From FEN-299 sp963717945 (GTDB lineage: Bacteria > Acidobacteriota > Vicinamibacteria > Vicinamibacterales > Fen-181): a stretch of DNA of 64,000 bases. Under the pieces are notes generated by a model. That model ran no database searches and was not told the DNA's origin. It was given only the letters and a program-made list of their open reading frames with translations. Of this stretch, positions 48,776-60,509 are shown piece by piece (position 1 is the first letter of the stretch; each line of letters opens with the position of its first letter). Where the stretch lies: positions 1,116,001-1,180,000 of the forward strand of contig CAVQXT010000003.1 of NCBI GenBank assembly GCA_963717945.1, in the 5' to 3' direction. Made by a program: the position numbers and the translations under genes.

Positions 48776-49300
48776 ATGAGGAGATTAATCGCGCTGTCGC
48801 TCGCCTGCGCCCTCGTCGTGCTGGGCGTGCCCACCGTTTCGTTCGCCGCGGGGGCACAGGCCCAGGCGGCAACTGGCCGGGTGACCGGTACGGCTCAGAA
48901 CAGCGCGGGCAGCCCGATCGCCAATGGCACGGTCCGGTTGCGCAGCATGACGAACGGGGACGTGGTGGCGACCTCGAAGACGGCCGTCAATGGCGCGTAC
49001 TCGTTTTCCGGCGTCCAGCCCGGCAACTACCTGATCGAGCTGGTGGACGCCAACGGCGCGGTGATTGCCACCAGCATGCCCGTGTCGATGGAAGCCGGCT
49101 CGGTGACGGGCGTGGCGCTGAGGACCGCGACCGCCACGGGCGGCACCGGCACCGGCGCCGCCACTGGCGCCGCTGCGGCGACCAGCACCGGCTCGTTCTT
49201 CACCTCCACGGGCGGCATCATCCTGCTGGCCGCGGCCGGCGGCGGCGCGGTGGCCGGCATCTACGCCGCGACCAGGTCGACGACCAGCCCGAGCCAGTAG
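48776..49300 (+). CDS. Secreted carboxypeptidase-regulatory-like domain protein
   Basis: The 174-residue protein has a signal peptide (LSLACALVVLGVPTVSFAA) and a beta-sandwich domain (GRVTGTAQNSAGSPIANGTV, AYSFSGVQPGNYLIELVD) of the CarboxypepD_reg/CNA-B kind. A Gly/Ala/Thr linker and a C-terminal hydrophobic segment (GIILLAAAGGGAVAGIYAA) follow, with a short basic tail. It may be membrane-anchored. It stands between the regulator and the EPS outer-membrane gene. Confidence 0.8.
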   Translation: MRRLIALSLACALVVLGVPTVSFAAGAQAQAATGRVTGTAQNSAGSPIANGTVRLRSMTNGDVVATSKTAVNGAYSFSGVQPGNYLIELVDANGAVIATSMPVSMEAGSVTGVALRTATATGGTGTGAATGAAAATSTGSFFTSTGGIILLAAAGGGAVAGIYAATRSTTSPSQ

Positions 49301-49313
49301 AGCGCGTGAGTGT

Positions 49314-49335
49314 GGGCGGGTCGCCAGACCCGCCC
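49314..49335. repeat. Hairpin resembling a REP stem
   Basis: GGGCGGGTC-GCCA-GACCCGCCC, nine-base stem, right after the stop at 49300. The arms equal those of the 38159 REP; the head is GTGG rather than GTAG. Confidence 0.6.
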
Positions 49336-49351
49336 CCGGCGTCTTCGGATC

Positions 49352-50593
49352 GTGCTTCCCTCCAAATTGAGACCGCTCCTCCCGCTTGCCGTCTGTCTCG
49401 CGTTATGGCCGGTGCTTGCCCTGGCGCAGGAGCCCGACCCGTTCGCGTCGGCCAGGCTTCACGTCGGCCCGTTTGCCGTCACGCCGACGTTCAGCGTCAC
49501 CAGCCTCGGCGTGGACACCAACGTGTTCAACGAGTACAGCAACCCGAAGAGCGATTTCACGGCCACCATCACGCCGGCGGCGGACACCTGGCTGCGCCTC
49601 GGCCCGGCGCGGCTGAATCTCAAGCTGTCGGGAAGCTACCTCTACTTCGCGCAGTACTCCGATCAGCGCGCGTTCGGGACGGCCGACAGCGCGCGCCTCG
49701 ACCTGCCGCTGCTGCACGTGCGGCCCTGGGCGGGAGCGTCGTTCCTGACCGTGCGCGACCGTCCCGGCTACGAGATCAACCTGAGGGTGAGGCGCACCGA
49801 GACGGCGCTGTCCACCGGCTCGGACTTCCAGGTGTCGAAGCGGACCACCCTCGGGGCTTCACTGGTCGTGACGCGCGTCGATTACAACACCGACGAGTCG
49901 ATCCTCGGCTACTCCCTCCGGGATGCCTTCAACCGCACGACGACGGTCGAAAGCGCGCTGTTTCGCTACGCGGTGACGCCGCTCACAAGGTTCGTGATGG
50001 CGGCCGACGTGGTGCAGGAGCGGTTCGAGTTCTCGCCCGTCCGCGATTCCGACGGCTTCCGCGTCGTGCCCGGCGTGGAGTTCGCCGCGACCGCGCTCGT
50101 CAGCGGGTCGGCGCACGTCGGCTTCCGCCGCCTGACGATGAAGACGGCCGGGATGCCGGATTACACGGGGCCGGTGGCGTCGGTGGACCTGGCTTACGTG
50201 CTGATGGGGATGACCCGCTTCTCGATCCAGGTGAACCGCGACGTGGCCTATTCGTACGAGCCGGTCGAGCCGTTCTACCTGCTGACCGGCGTCAGCGGCG
50301 GCGTCTCGCAGTCGGTCGGCGGTCCCTGGAGCGTCGAGGCGCACGCGGGGCTGCAGCGGCTGTCCTACCGCGTCATCGACCAGGCGCTGGCGACGACGCT
50401 GGGGCTCGGCGACGTGCAGGGCCTGGCCGGCCGCGTGGACACCGTGCGGTACTACGGCGTCGGCGCCGGCTACAAGCTCGGCCCGGCCACCCGGCTCGGC
50501 GTCAACGTGGATTACTACACCCGCCGTTCCCAGTTCGTGGCGCAGCAGTACCGCGGCTTGCGCATCGGCAGCTCGGTCACTTACGGGTTTTGA
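49352..50593 (+). CDS. Outer-membrane beta-barrel protein of the EPS locus
   Basis: The 413-residue protein has a signal peptide (LPLAVCLALWPVLALAQ). The body is antiparallel strands with aromatic girdles and ends in aromatic Phe (GLRIGSSVTYGF), a barrel-assembly signature. LGVDTNVFNEYSNP near the start and GVSGGVSQSVGGPW recur in EPS-associated porins. Position before the Wza-like gene suggests a role in polysaccharide export. GTG 49352 is preferred as start because the upstream codons run through the hairpin. Confidence 0.8.
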   Translation: MLPSKLRPLLPLAVCLALWPVLALAQEPDPFASARLHVGPFAVTPTFSVTSLGVDTNVFNEYSNPKSDFTATITPAADTWLRLGPARLNLKLSGSYLYFAQYSDQRAFGTADSARLDLPLLHVRPWAGASFLTVRDRPGYEINLRVRRTETALSTGSDFQVSKRTTLGASLVVTRVDYNTDESILGYSLRDAFNRTTTVESALFRYAVTPLTRFVMAADVVQERFEFSPVRDSDGFRVVPGVEFAATALVSGSAHVGFRRLTMKTAGMPDYTGPVASVDLAYVLMGMTRFSIQVNRDVAYSYEPVEPFYLLTGVSGGVSQSVGGPWSVEAHAGLQRLSYRVIDQALATTLGLGDVQGLAGRVDTVRYYGVGAGYKLGPATRLGVNVDYYTRRSQFVAQQYRGLRIGSSVTYGF

Positions 50594-50594
50594 A

Positions 50595-51533
50595 ATGCAG
50601 CGTGACAGCGTGATGAAACCGCCTACCGGCTTACGGCCTACGGCTTGCGGCCTATCCGCCTTCGCCCTTCGGGCTACGGCGGACAAGCTGCCTACTGCTC
50701 TCCGCCGGCTCGCGCTCGTCGCGGTGCTGTCGTGCGCGCTCGTGCCGCTGACCGCCGCCGCGAGCCAGGAGCCGTCGCCCGACTACCTGGTCGGGCCGCA
50801 GGACGTCCTCGCGATCACCGTGTGGGACCAGGCGGATCTCTCGGGCAAGTTCACCGTCGAGGCGGACGGCTCGTTCAACTTCCCGCTCATCGGCCGCGTG
50901 CGGGCGGGCGGCCTGCCGCTGCGCGCCATCGAGGCCGACCTCAAGAAGCGGCTGGCCGACGGCTACTTCAAGAACCCGCAGCTCACCGTCGCCGTGGACA
51001 CCTACCGCAGCCAGCGCGTGTTCATCGTCGGCGAGGTGCGCGTCCCGGGCACCTACACGCTGACCGGCAACATGTCGCTCATCGAGGCGCTCTCGCGCGC
51101 CGGTTCGACGACGCCGACGGCGAGCACCGAGGCGGTGATCGTGCACGCGCCCGAGGGGAAGGCCGCGAGCGGCCCGGTGCTGCCGGGGCAGACCGACGCC
51201 GCCGAGACCGTGCGCGTGGACCTGAACGACCTGCAGAGCGGCGGCGCGGCGAAGAACGTCGCCCTCCGCGACGGCGACACGATCTTCGTGCCGCGCGCCG
51301 AGACGGTCTACGTCTTCGGGCAGGTGAAGAACCCCGGGGCCTACTCCCTGCAGTCGAGGGAGACGACCGTCATGCAGGCGCTGTCGCTGGCGGGCGGCGT
51401 CACCGACCGCGGCTCCACCGGCCGGCTGAAGATCGTGCGGATCGTCAAGGGCGTGAAGAAGGAAATCAAGGTGAAGCTGACCGACCTGGTTCACCCAGGC
51501 GACACGCTCGTCGTCCCGGAGAGGTTCTTCTAA
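50595..51533 (+). CDS. Wza-like polysaccharide export protein (PES + SLBB)
   Basis: The 312-residue protein has an N-terminal leader with hydrophobic LALVAVLSCALVPLTAAAS and the polysaccharide-export domain (DYLVGPQDVLAITVWDQADL, FTVEADGSFNFPLIGRV). Two SLBB domains follow (FIVGEVRVPGTYTLTGNMSL and YVFGQVKNPGAYSLQSRETT). It forms the outer-membrane EPS channel with the Wzz/kinase encoded next. Its stop overlaps the next start (TAATG). The first 25 codons are partly made of a short-period repeat (TTACGGCC/CTACGGC); a start at 50613 is possible. Confidence 0.9.
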   Translation: MQRDSVMKPPTGLRPTACGLSAFALRATADKLPTALRRLALVAVLSCALVPLTAAASQEPSPDYLVGPQDVLAITVWDQADLSGKFTVEADGSFNFPLIGRVRAGGLPLRAIEADLKKRLADGYFKNPQLTVAVDTYRSQRVFIVGEVRVPGTYTLTGNMSLIEALSRAGSTTPTASTEAVIVHAPEGKAASGPVLPGQTDAAETVRVDLNDLQSGGAAKNVALRDGDTIFVPRAETVYVFGQVKNPGAYSLQSRETTVMQALSLAGGVTDRGSTGRLKIVRIVKGVKKEIKVKLTDLVHPGDTLVVPERFF

Positions 51534-54006
51534 TGACACCGTCAAAACCTGAACCCGTTTCCACCGGTTCCGAATCGGACCTTGCCGGCGTCGATTCGCA
51601 GCGCGCGCAGTCCGACGCCTCGCGCCGCTCGCAGCAGGCGATGAGAGACTCGTTTTCGAATCGCACGTCGCGGCACGGGTCGCAGCCGGCGCCGGCCGAC
51701 GCCGATGAGGCTTCACCGGGTTACGGCGGGAACGGCTATCCCCCCGAGGCGCCGGAGGGCGAAGCCGCGCACCTGCTCGACTACGTGCGCGTGCTCTACC
51801 GGCGGCGGTACGTCGCGACGACCGCCTTCATCCTGGTCGTCGTGCTCGTCACCGTCTACACCTTCACGCGGACGCCGATCTACCAGGCGAGCGTGCAGAT
51901 GGAGATCGACTACGCGAGCCCCAAGGTCGTCCCGTTCCAGCAGGTGACCGACAGCCAGTCTGGAGGGTATGACGCCCAGGAGTACTACCAGACGCAGTAC
52001 AAGATCCTCCAGAGCCGCAGCCTGGCGCGGCGGGCGCTCGACTCGGCGAACCTCTGGAAGAACCCGCTGCTCCTGCGCGCCGCTGCTGTCGGCGGGGTGA
52101 CTTCCTCTTCTGTCGGGCGGGGAACTCCGGATGTAGGGCGGGGCTTTAGCCCTGCCGGTCCTGGCACTCCGGGTGTAGGGCGGGGCTTTAGCCCTGCCGA
52201 TTCCGACCCCGCCCGTCCCCGGCGTCGCCATCCCGCTGATCCCGGAGACGCCGTCGGAGACGAAGATCATCAACGCCTTTCTCGACGGCATCACCGTCAG
52301 CCCCATCCGCAACTCCCGGCTCGTGGACTTGAAGTATTCGTCCACCGATCCGCAGTTCGCGGCGCTGGTGGCCAACGTGATGGCGAAGGCGTATATCGAG
52401 CAGACGCTCGAGAACAAGTTCCTCTCCTCCAGGGAGGCGTCCGACTGGCTCGGCCAGCAGCTCACCGAGCAGCGAAAGCAGGTGGAGACGAGCGAGCAGG
52501 CGCTGCAGCAGTACCGCGAGCAGACCGATTCGGTGTCGCTCGAGGACAAGCAGAACATCACCGTGCAGAAGCTCGCGGACCTGAACGGCGCGGTGACGAA
52601 AGCGAAGACCGAGCGCCTGCAGAAGCAAGCTCTCTACAAGCAGGTCACGGCGATCGAGCACGACCGGGCCGCGCTCGACACCTTCCCGGCGGTCCTGGCG
52701 AGCCCGTTCATCCAGCAGCTCAAGGGGCAGGCGGCGGATCTCCAGCGGCAGCGGGCGTCGCTCGCGGAGAAGTACGGCGAGAAGCACCCGGAGATGATCC
52801 GGCTCCAGTCGCAGATCCAGGACACCGACGCCAAGATCCAGGGCGAGATCGCGAAGGTCGTGCAGTCGATCCGCACCGAGTACGAAACCGCGCAGGCGCA
52901 GGAGAACAGCCTGGTCGGGGCGCTCGAGCAGCAGAAGACCGAGGCGATGGCGCTCAGCCGCAAGGGGATCGACTACGGCGTGCTGCAGCGCGACGCGAAC
53001 ACGAACCGGCAGATGTTCGACGCCCTGCTGCAGCGGGCGAAGGAGACCGGCGTCAGCGCCGAGCTCAAGTCCACCAACATCCGGGTCGTGGACGCGGCCA
53101 TCGTGCCGACCTCGCCGATCAGCCCGAGGAAGCTCCTGAACCTGATCCTGGCGGTCTTCGGCGGCGGCATCTTCGCGATCGGCCTGGCGTTCTTCTTCGA
53201 GTACCTCGACAACCGCGTCAAGTCGCCCGACGAGATCAAGCACTACCTCGGCCTGCCGTTCCTGGGCCTGGTGCCGGTGCTCGAGGGCAAGGACTCGGCG
53301 GAGGACGCGCTGCTCCACGCCGACGTGCCGGCGGGGTTTGCCGAGGCGTTCCGCGGCATTCGCACCAACGTGCTGTTCTCGTCCGCCGAGGAGGGGGGGC
53401 GCTCGGTCGTCGTGACGAGCACCGGGCCGGGCGAAGGGAAGACGCTGGTGGCGACGCAACCTGGCGGTGGCGCTGGCGCAGGCGGGGCAGCGCGTGCTGC
53501 TCATGGACGCGGACATGAGGAAGCCCCGCGTGCACGAGGTCTTCCGCGAGCCGCAGGTGCCGGGGCTCTCGAACGTGCTGGTGGGCAACGCGAAGGCCAG
53601 CGAGGCGGTGCGGCCGGGGCCGGTGGCGAACCTGTGGCTGCTCCTCTCGGGCGTGACGCCGCCCAATCCCGCGGAGCTGCTCGCCTCCCACCGGTTCAAG
53701 GACTTCCTGGCGACGCTCGAGGAGCATTTCGACTGGGTGATCATCGACTCGCCGCCGGTGATGGCGGTGACCGACGCGTCGGTGATCGCGCACGTGGCGC
53801 AGGGCGTCATCTACGTGGTGCGGTGCGAGCACACGAACAAGCACACGGCGGCGACGGCGCTCGAGCAGCTCGAGTCGGCGAAGGCGAAGTTCCTGGGCGG
53901 CGTCCTCAACCGCGTGGACGTCCAGCGAAACTCCTACTACTACTCGAGCTACTACCGGAAGTCGTACGCCTCCTACTACGGGGCGGGACACGGCGCGAAA
54001 GCCTGA
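51533..54006 (+). pseudogene. Wzz/GumC-type chain-length determinant with BY-kinase, broken by a REP insertion and a frameshift
   Basis: The pieces read: frame 1, 51533 to about 52200 (N-terminal membrane helix TTAFILVVVLVTVYTFTR, then QEYYQTQYKILQSRSLARRA). Frame 2, about 52200 to 53457, contains the coiled-coil LENKFLSSREASDWLGQQL and C-terminal helix, then GPGEGKTLVAT (Walker A). Frame 3, about 53458-54006, contains VLLMDADMRKPRVHEV (Walker A'), DWVIIDSPPVMAVTDA and a Tyr cluster SYYYSSYYRKSYASYY. The first break coincides with two tandem REPs (52133-52198). The second is one extra C in GCGACGCAACC near 53457. Either real decay or consensus errors; the domains themselves are undisturbed. 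Confidence 0.82.
52133..52198. repeat. Two REPs in tandem inside the Wzz/kinase gene
   Basis: GTAG heads at 52133 and 52175, stem arms GGCGGGGC-TTTA-GCCCTGCC, 42-bp period. They interrupt codons and shift the frame. Confidence 0.9.
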
Positions 54007-54037
54007 AACGTGCCGAGTCGAACGGACTGACGCGATT

Positions 54038-56142
54038 ATGGGCAGCACGTCGACTCGAAAGACACCTGACATCGCGGCAATGACGATCGGCCCACCGGCA
54101 AATCCGGCGAACGACGCGAGCCTTGCGGCACGCTTGCTCCGTACGGTCCTGGAGCACCGGCGCGTCGTCGTTGTCGTGCTGCACCTGGGGCTCATCGCGC
54201 TGTCCAATTACCTGGCGTTGTGGCTCAGGTTCGACGGCGTCGTCCCCAGCGAGCTTGCCGCCCAGGCGCGCACCCTGCTGCCCGTGCTTCTACTCGTTCG
54301 AGTCGTCACCTTCATTCCTTTCCGCTTGTACGAGGGTCTGTGGCGCTACACCGGCATCAGCGACGCGCGGAACATCGTGGTGGCCGTCGTCACGAGCTCG
54401 GTGGTGTTCTTCTCGATCGTTCGCCTCAGCTTCGGATCGAACGTCTATCCCCGCTCCGTGTACATCATCGACGCCGTGCTGCTCATATGTCTCGTGGGCG
54501 GCGTCAGGTCGATCAGGCGCCTGGTGCGCGAACTGAGCCGTGGAAACACGGACCGAAGGGTGCTCATCTTCGGCGCCGGCGACGCGGGCGAGCTGATCGT
54601 GCGTGACATGAAGAGGCACGCCTTCTACCACGGCGAGCCGATCGGCTTCATCGACGACGACCGGCGGAAGGTCGGGCACAGAATCCACGGGTTACCCGTG
54701 CTTCGGGACCAGGGCCGAGCTTCGGGACATCGTCGAGCGCGAGCACCCGGACGATGTGCTGATTGCCATCCCGACTGCCGATCCCGGCCACGATTCGGGC
54801 GGTCGTCAAGGCGCTGGAACCCTACAAGCTGGCGATCAAGACGCTTCCCAACCTGCGCGACGTGCTGGACGGCAAGGTGACCGTCAGCCAGATCCGCGAT
54901 TTGTCTATCGAAGACCTGCTGCCCCGCGCCCCCGTCGGCCTCGACCCGGCTCCGGTCGGTCGGCTGATTGGGGGACAGACTGTCCTGGTCACGGGCGCCG
55001 GCGGCTCGATCGGGTCGGAGCTGTGCCGTCAGATTCTCTCCTTCAGCCCGCGCTGCCTGGTGCTCTTCGAGCGATACGAGAACAGCCTGTTCGCGATCGA
55101 AAACGACTTGCGCGACCGGGGCCGCGGCTGCGAAATCCACGCGCTGGTGGGCGACATGAAGGATCGCCGCCGTGTGAACGCGGTCATGGCACAATTCCGT
55201 CCGCAGTTGGTCTTTCACGCCGCAGCCCACAAGCACGTGCCGCTGATGGAGGGAAGTCCCTGCGAAGCGGTGAAGAACAACGTGGCCGGCACCTGGGTGC
55301 TGGCCCGCGCGGCCGTGGCGCACGGCGTCTCGCGCTTCGTGATGATCTCCACCGACAAGGCCGTCAACCCCACCAGCGTGATGGGGACCTCCAAGCGCGT
55401 GTGCGAGATGATCGTCCAGGGGCTGGCCAACAATGGCCACGCCAACGGCACCAAGTTCAGCGTGGTGCGGTTCGGCAACGTGCTCGGCAGCAACGGCAGC
55501 GTGATTCCCCGCTTCATGGACCAGATCAAGGCCGGGGGACCTGTCACCGTCACGCATCCGGATATTCGCCGCTTCTTCATGCTGATCCCCGAGGCGGTCG
55601 AGCTGGTGCTCCACGCTGCCACGCTGGGCGAGGCCGGCGAGGTGATGGTGCTGGACATGGGCGAGCAGATCAAGGTGCTCGACGTGGCTCGCCACCTGAT
55701 CCGCCTGTCCGGCTACGTTCCGGACGAGGACATGCAGATTGTCTTCACGGGCCTTCGGCCGGGCGAGAAACTCTACGAAGAACTGCAGGGGATCGCCGAA
55801 GACCGCGAATCCTGCGGTATCGAGAAGATCACCAGGATACGCCGCCAGTCGCTTCCAGACTGGCCGATCCTGGAACGCGACATTCTCCGCGTGATCCGCC
55901 TGGCCCGACGTGGCGACACAGACGCCACCCTCGCAGCCCTGCGTCTCATCGTTCCGACCTACGGAGCGGGATCGGCGGTCGCCTCGTACTTACGTACCAT
56001 TGCGCATCATCCTCCCGGTCCCTACAGTCCCACAATCGATTGTCACCGGCCAGTCCTGGACGCGGCCACGAATCACGGTCGTTTCGCTCGGTCCGTCCAG
56101 GACCTTGCCCCCTCTTCCGAGTCAGGAGTCAGGCATGAGTAA
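54038..56142 (+). pseudogene. Nucleotide-sugar 4,6-dehydratase (WbpM/CapD/FlaA1-like), two single-base frameshifts
   Basis: N-terminal part (54038 to about 54702) has four membrane helices and a GAGDAGELIVRDMKRH nucleotide-binding segment. From about 54790 the SDR catalytic domain continues: VLVTGAGGSIGSELCRQI, GDMKDRRRV, AAAHKHVPLME, MISTDKAVNPTSVMGTSKRV (Thr/Ser and Lys), RFGNVLGSNGSVIPRF and GLRPGEKLYEEL. Extra bases near 54702 (CTTCGGG) and 54786 (CCCGGCC) break the frame. Correcting both gives one continuous protein. The chemistry would prepare a UDP-sugar for EPS assembly. The C-terminal tail after about 55950 looks atypical. Confidence 0.82.
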
Positions 56143-59100
56143 ACGTCCCGTGAGGGCTCTGTGTATGGTGCTGGTCGTCATCGCCCTGGGATTGGGCGTT
56201 GGCCCGGCGCTCGCGCAGAAGCAGCAGGCCGCAACCCCGCCGGCCCAAACCAGCGACCTCCAACCGCGGCCGGGCGTGATGCGGGCCACGACAAACAAGC
56301 AACGCCAAGCCGCGGCAAAACGAGCGGCGGAGGCCAGGGCGGCTGCGGCCGCGGCGGCCGCCAGGAAGAGCACGACCCAGAACGCGCCTGCGCTCCCCGG
56401 CAAGACCAGTCTGCAAAGCGGGCCGGCGCAGCTGAGCTTTACGGGCGGGCCGCCGGCCGGCGTGCAGAACGCGGACTATTTCGGCGTGGCCAATTGGGCC
56501 AACAGCCCGCTTCCGGCGATCGATCCGGCGACGGGAGCCGTCTCCGGCGGTCTTCACAAGTTCATCAACGCCCTTCCCGGCCTCGGCGCGCCAGGCTGCA
56601 CGGCGCCGGCCGGCTGCAACGCCAACACGCTCGGGCAGTTCATCCCGATCGCGGCGCCCGACACGGTCACCTATCCCGGTTCGGACTACTACGAGATCTC
56701 GGTCGTCCAGTACCGCGAGCAGATGCACGGCGACTTACCGGCGCAGGGCACCCTGCTCCGGGGTTACGTGCAGACGAATATGGGCACCGATCCCGCGGTG
56801 GCGAATCCGACGACCGCGGACAACACCATCGTCCCGAAGCCGCCGCATTACCTCGGCCCGGTCATCATCGCGCAGGCCAACAGGCCGGTGCGCGTCAAGT
56901 TCACCAATAGTCTCCCGATCGGCGCCGGCGGCGATCTCTTCATCCCGACCGATATCACGGTGATGGGCGCCGGCACGGGCCCCGACGGCACCAACTACAC
57001 CCAGAACCGCGCGACGCTGCACCTGCACGGCGGCGCCACCCCGTGGATCAGCGACGGCACGCCGCACCAATGGACCGCGCCCGCCGGCGAGAGCACGACG
57101 CTGAAGAAGGGCGCATCGGCCGCCGACGTCTCCGACATGGTTCCGGCGGCTGATGGTTCGCTCACCTTCTACTGGACGAACCAGCAGAGCGCGCGGCTGA
57201 TGTTCTACCACGACCACGCCTACGGCATCACCCGCCTGAACGTCTATGCCGGTGAAGCGGCCGGCTACCTGGTGACCGACCCCGTGGAGGACGACCTGAT
57301 CAACGGGACCAACGTCACGGGAGCCAACTCGGCGCTGAAGAAGGTCATCCCCGACCTGGGCGGCGTGTATCACTGGGGCGTGCCGCTGGTCATCCAGGAC
57401 AAGACCTTCGTTCCGCCGCCCGCACAACTCGCGGCCACCGACCCGACCTGGACGACCATCTTCAGCAACTACGCGAGCGGCGACCAGTCCGGACCGCCCG
57501 GAGAGGGCAATCTGTGGTTCCCGCACGTCTACATGCCGAACCAGAACCCGGCCGACGCGATGGGCGCGAACCCGTTCGGCCGATGGGACTACGGCCCGTG
57601 GTTCTGGCCGATTCAGGACCCGGGCACGTTCGTCGCCGGCGCGCAGCCGTATCCGTGCACGTCGATCGGGTATCCGGCCGGCACGCCGCTGATGTGCCCC
57701 GGCACGCCGAATCCGTCCCTCACCCCCGAAGCGTTCATGGACACACCCGTCGTGAACGGCACGGCGTACCCGACCTTGCCGGTGGCGGCCCAGGCCTATC
57801 GGTTCCAGATCCTGAATGCCACCAACGACCGGCACCTGAACCTCGGCCTCTACTACGCTGAGCCGGTCAGCGTGGCCGTGACGACCGCCGGCACGGGCTA
57901 CACGACGGCTCCCACGGTGGACTTCACGGGCGGCGGCGGATCCGGAGCGGCGGCGGTCGCCGTGATCGACGAGAACGGCACCGTGGCCGGCATTTCGATG
58001 ACGGCCTACGGATCGGGCTACACGTCCGCGCCCGCGGTGACCCTGACGGGCGGCGGCGGCACTGGTGCGACCGCGGTGGCCTCCATCAACACCGAGGTGG
58101 CGATGGTCGAGGCCGCCAAGCCGGCCATCACCGCGACCGTTCCGCCCGTGCACCGTGGACTCGAAGCCGGCGAGCGGCGAGGGCCTCGCGGTTCCGCAGT
58201 TTGCGGCGGGCCCGGTTCCCCTCGGCGGGACGGGGCTCCCGATGAACGGCACCACGAAGTGCTGGCCGAGCGTCTGGCCGATAGACGGCCGCGACGGCGG
58301 CGTGCCCGACCCGACGACGGCCGGGCCGGCGATCATCCAGATCGGCACGGAGGGCGGCATTCTTCCGGCGCCGGTCGTGATCCCGAGCACGCCCGTCGGC
58401 TACGAGTACAACCGCCGCAACATCGTCGTCCTGAACATCTCCACGCACGGCCTGCTCCTCGGACCGGCCGAGCGCGCCGACGTCATCGTGGACTTCTCGG
58501 GCGTACCAGCGGGGGCGAAACTGATTCTGTACAACGATTCGCCGGCGCCGGTTCCCGCGAACGACACGCGCCTCGACTATTACACGGGCGACCCGGACCA
58601 GACTTCCACCGGCGGCGCGCCCCCGACGCTTCCCGGCTACGGGCCGAACACACGGACCCTCATGCGGTTCGAGGTGGGCTCGGCCCCTGGGTCCCCGACC
58701 AGCGTGAGCCTGGCGGATCTCCAGGCCGCCCTGCCCGACGCGTTCAGGGCGTCGCAGCCGACGCCGATCGTCCCCGAGTCCGCGTATTCGACGGTCGTTG
58801 GCAGCGCCCTCCCCGACACGTACTCCCGCATCGGCGACACGTCGCTGACCTACACGCCGATCGGTGCGGCGCAAGGCACGCCGCCCACGGCGTTCCCGAT
58901 GCTGCCCAAGGCGATCCAGGAGCTGTTCACGCTCGACTACGGGCGCATGAACGCCACGCTCGGCGTGGAGCTGCCGTTCACCAACTTCAACAACCAGACG
59001 ACGATCCCGCTCGGCTACGTCGATCCGATCACGGAGACGCTGGCCGACGGGCAGCAGCAGATCTGGAAGATCACGCACAACGGGGTGGACACCCACGCCA

Positions 59101-60383
59101 TTCACTTCCACCTGTTCAACGTGCAGCTCATCAACCGCGTGGGATGGGACGGCGCGCTGCGTCCGCCGAACGCCAACGAGGTGGGGTGGAAGGACACCGT
59201 GCGGATGAACCCGCTCGAGGACGCCATCGTGGCCATCAGGCCAGTTTCGATGGCGCTCCCGTTCGGCATTCCCAACAGCGTGCGCCTGCTCGACCCGACG
59301 AAGCTGGAGGGGGTGAACCTGACGTTGACGAGCCCGGCCAACGGCAACGCGATCACGGTGGTGAACGTGCTGAGCGATTTCGGGTGGGAGTACGTGTGGC
59401 ACTGCCATCTCCTCGGCCACGAGGAGAACGACATGATGCGGCCGATGGTCGTTCGCCTACACCGCGACGGTGCCCGGCGCGCCGTCCAACCTGGCGGGCA
59501 CGCTTTCTGGCAGCAGCTTCGTGCTCACCTGGACCGACCCCACGCCGCCGGCCACCTCGCTGGGGAATCCTGGCAACGAGATCGGGTTCAAGATCGAAAG
59601 GCAGGTCGGAGCAGGTGCGTGGACGCAGATAGGGACGGCGCCGGCGAACGCGACCACCTACACCGACGCCACGGTTCCCGGGGGCCAGACCTCGGAGTAC
59701 CGCGTGTGGACCTACAACGCGGCGGGGAACTCGACGACCGCGTCGAACGACGATCTCGACGGCGGGGCCGTTGGTGATCCAGAGCCTGACGGCGAACCAG
59801 ACGTTCCCGTTCAGCCGAACGGCACCACTTCGATCACGTGGACCGCCACGGCGACCGGTGGCGTTGCGCCACTGGGCTACCAGTTCTGGCGGTATTCGTA
59901 CGCGGCGGGAGCATGGAGTATCGTGCGTCCCTACTCTACCTCCAACACCTACAGTTGGACGCCAGGCACCGCCGATACAGGCAACTACATAATGGCCGTC
60001 TCGGTACTGAACGCGGGTTCCACCGTCCAGTGGGATGCGGTGTTCTACGGGCCTATCTTCGCAATAGGGGCCCCGCCAGCCCCTCTGAGCCTCACGGGAT
60101 TCAACGCGAGCGTGACGTTCCCAGCGTCTGCGGCCAGCACGCCAACCATCACGTGGATAGCAACAGCAACCGGTGGTGCTGCGCCACTAACGTACCAGTT
60201 TTGGCGGTATCCTACACGACCGGGATTTGGACGATTGTCCAACCTTACAGCACGGTCGCGAGCTATACGTGGACCGGTCCGTCTGCGGGTGACTACATAA
60301 TGGCCGTATCGGTACGGAACGCGGGTTCGACCGCCCAGTGGGACATCGTGACCGACGGTCCCCGCTTCACGATCACACCGTAG
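56135..60383 (+). pseudogene. Secreted multicopper oxidase with FnIII and Ig-like tail, five apparent single-base indels
   Basis: A signal peptide (MVLVVIALGLGVGPALAQ) starts at ATG 56135, six bases after AGGAG. Copper motifs TLHLHGG (about 57018), FYHDHAYG (about 57207), THAIHFHLF (about 59093) and WHCHLLGHEEND (about 59398) are all present. An unusual double repeat (GYTTAPTVDFTGGGGSGAAA and its echo) is inserted at 57890-58100. After the oxidase a FnIII-like domain and two tandem domains with TITWxATATGG and YQFWRY follow. Extra bases near 58150, 59453, 59771 and missing ones near 59814 and 60210 interrupt the frame. The reading resumes perfectly each time. Overlaps the dehydratase stop by eight bases. 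Confidence 0.8.
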
Positions 60384-60509
60384 GACCAACACGCCCGAAG
60401 TCGGAGGACGCCGGACTGTGGCGTCCCCCGACTCGGCCTCGCCGAAAACGTGGCGGCGCTTCTTGCCGGCGGTCGGGGGTGACCCTGGCCCAATCGTCGT
60501 CCCCTCCCT

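Noticed and set aside
49310..49351. Start of the beta-barrel gene at GTG 49310
   Set aside because: That start would translate the hairpin/REP-like sequence; GTG 49352 directly precedes a clean signal peptide.
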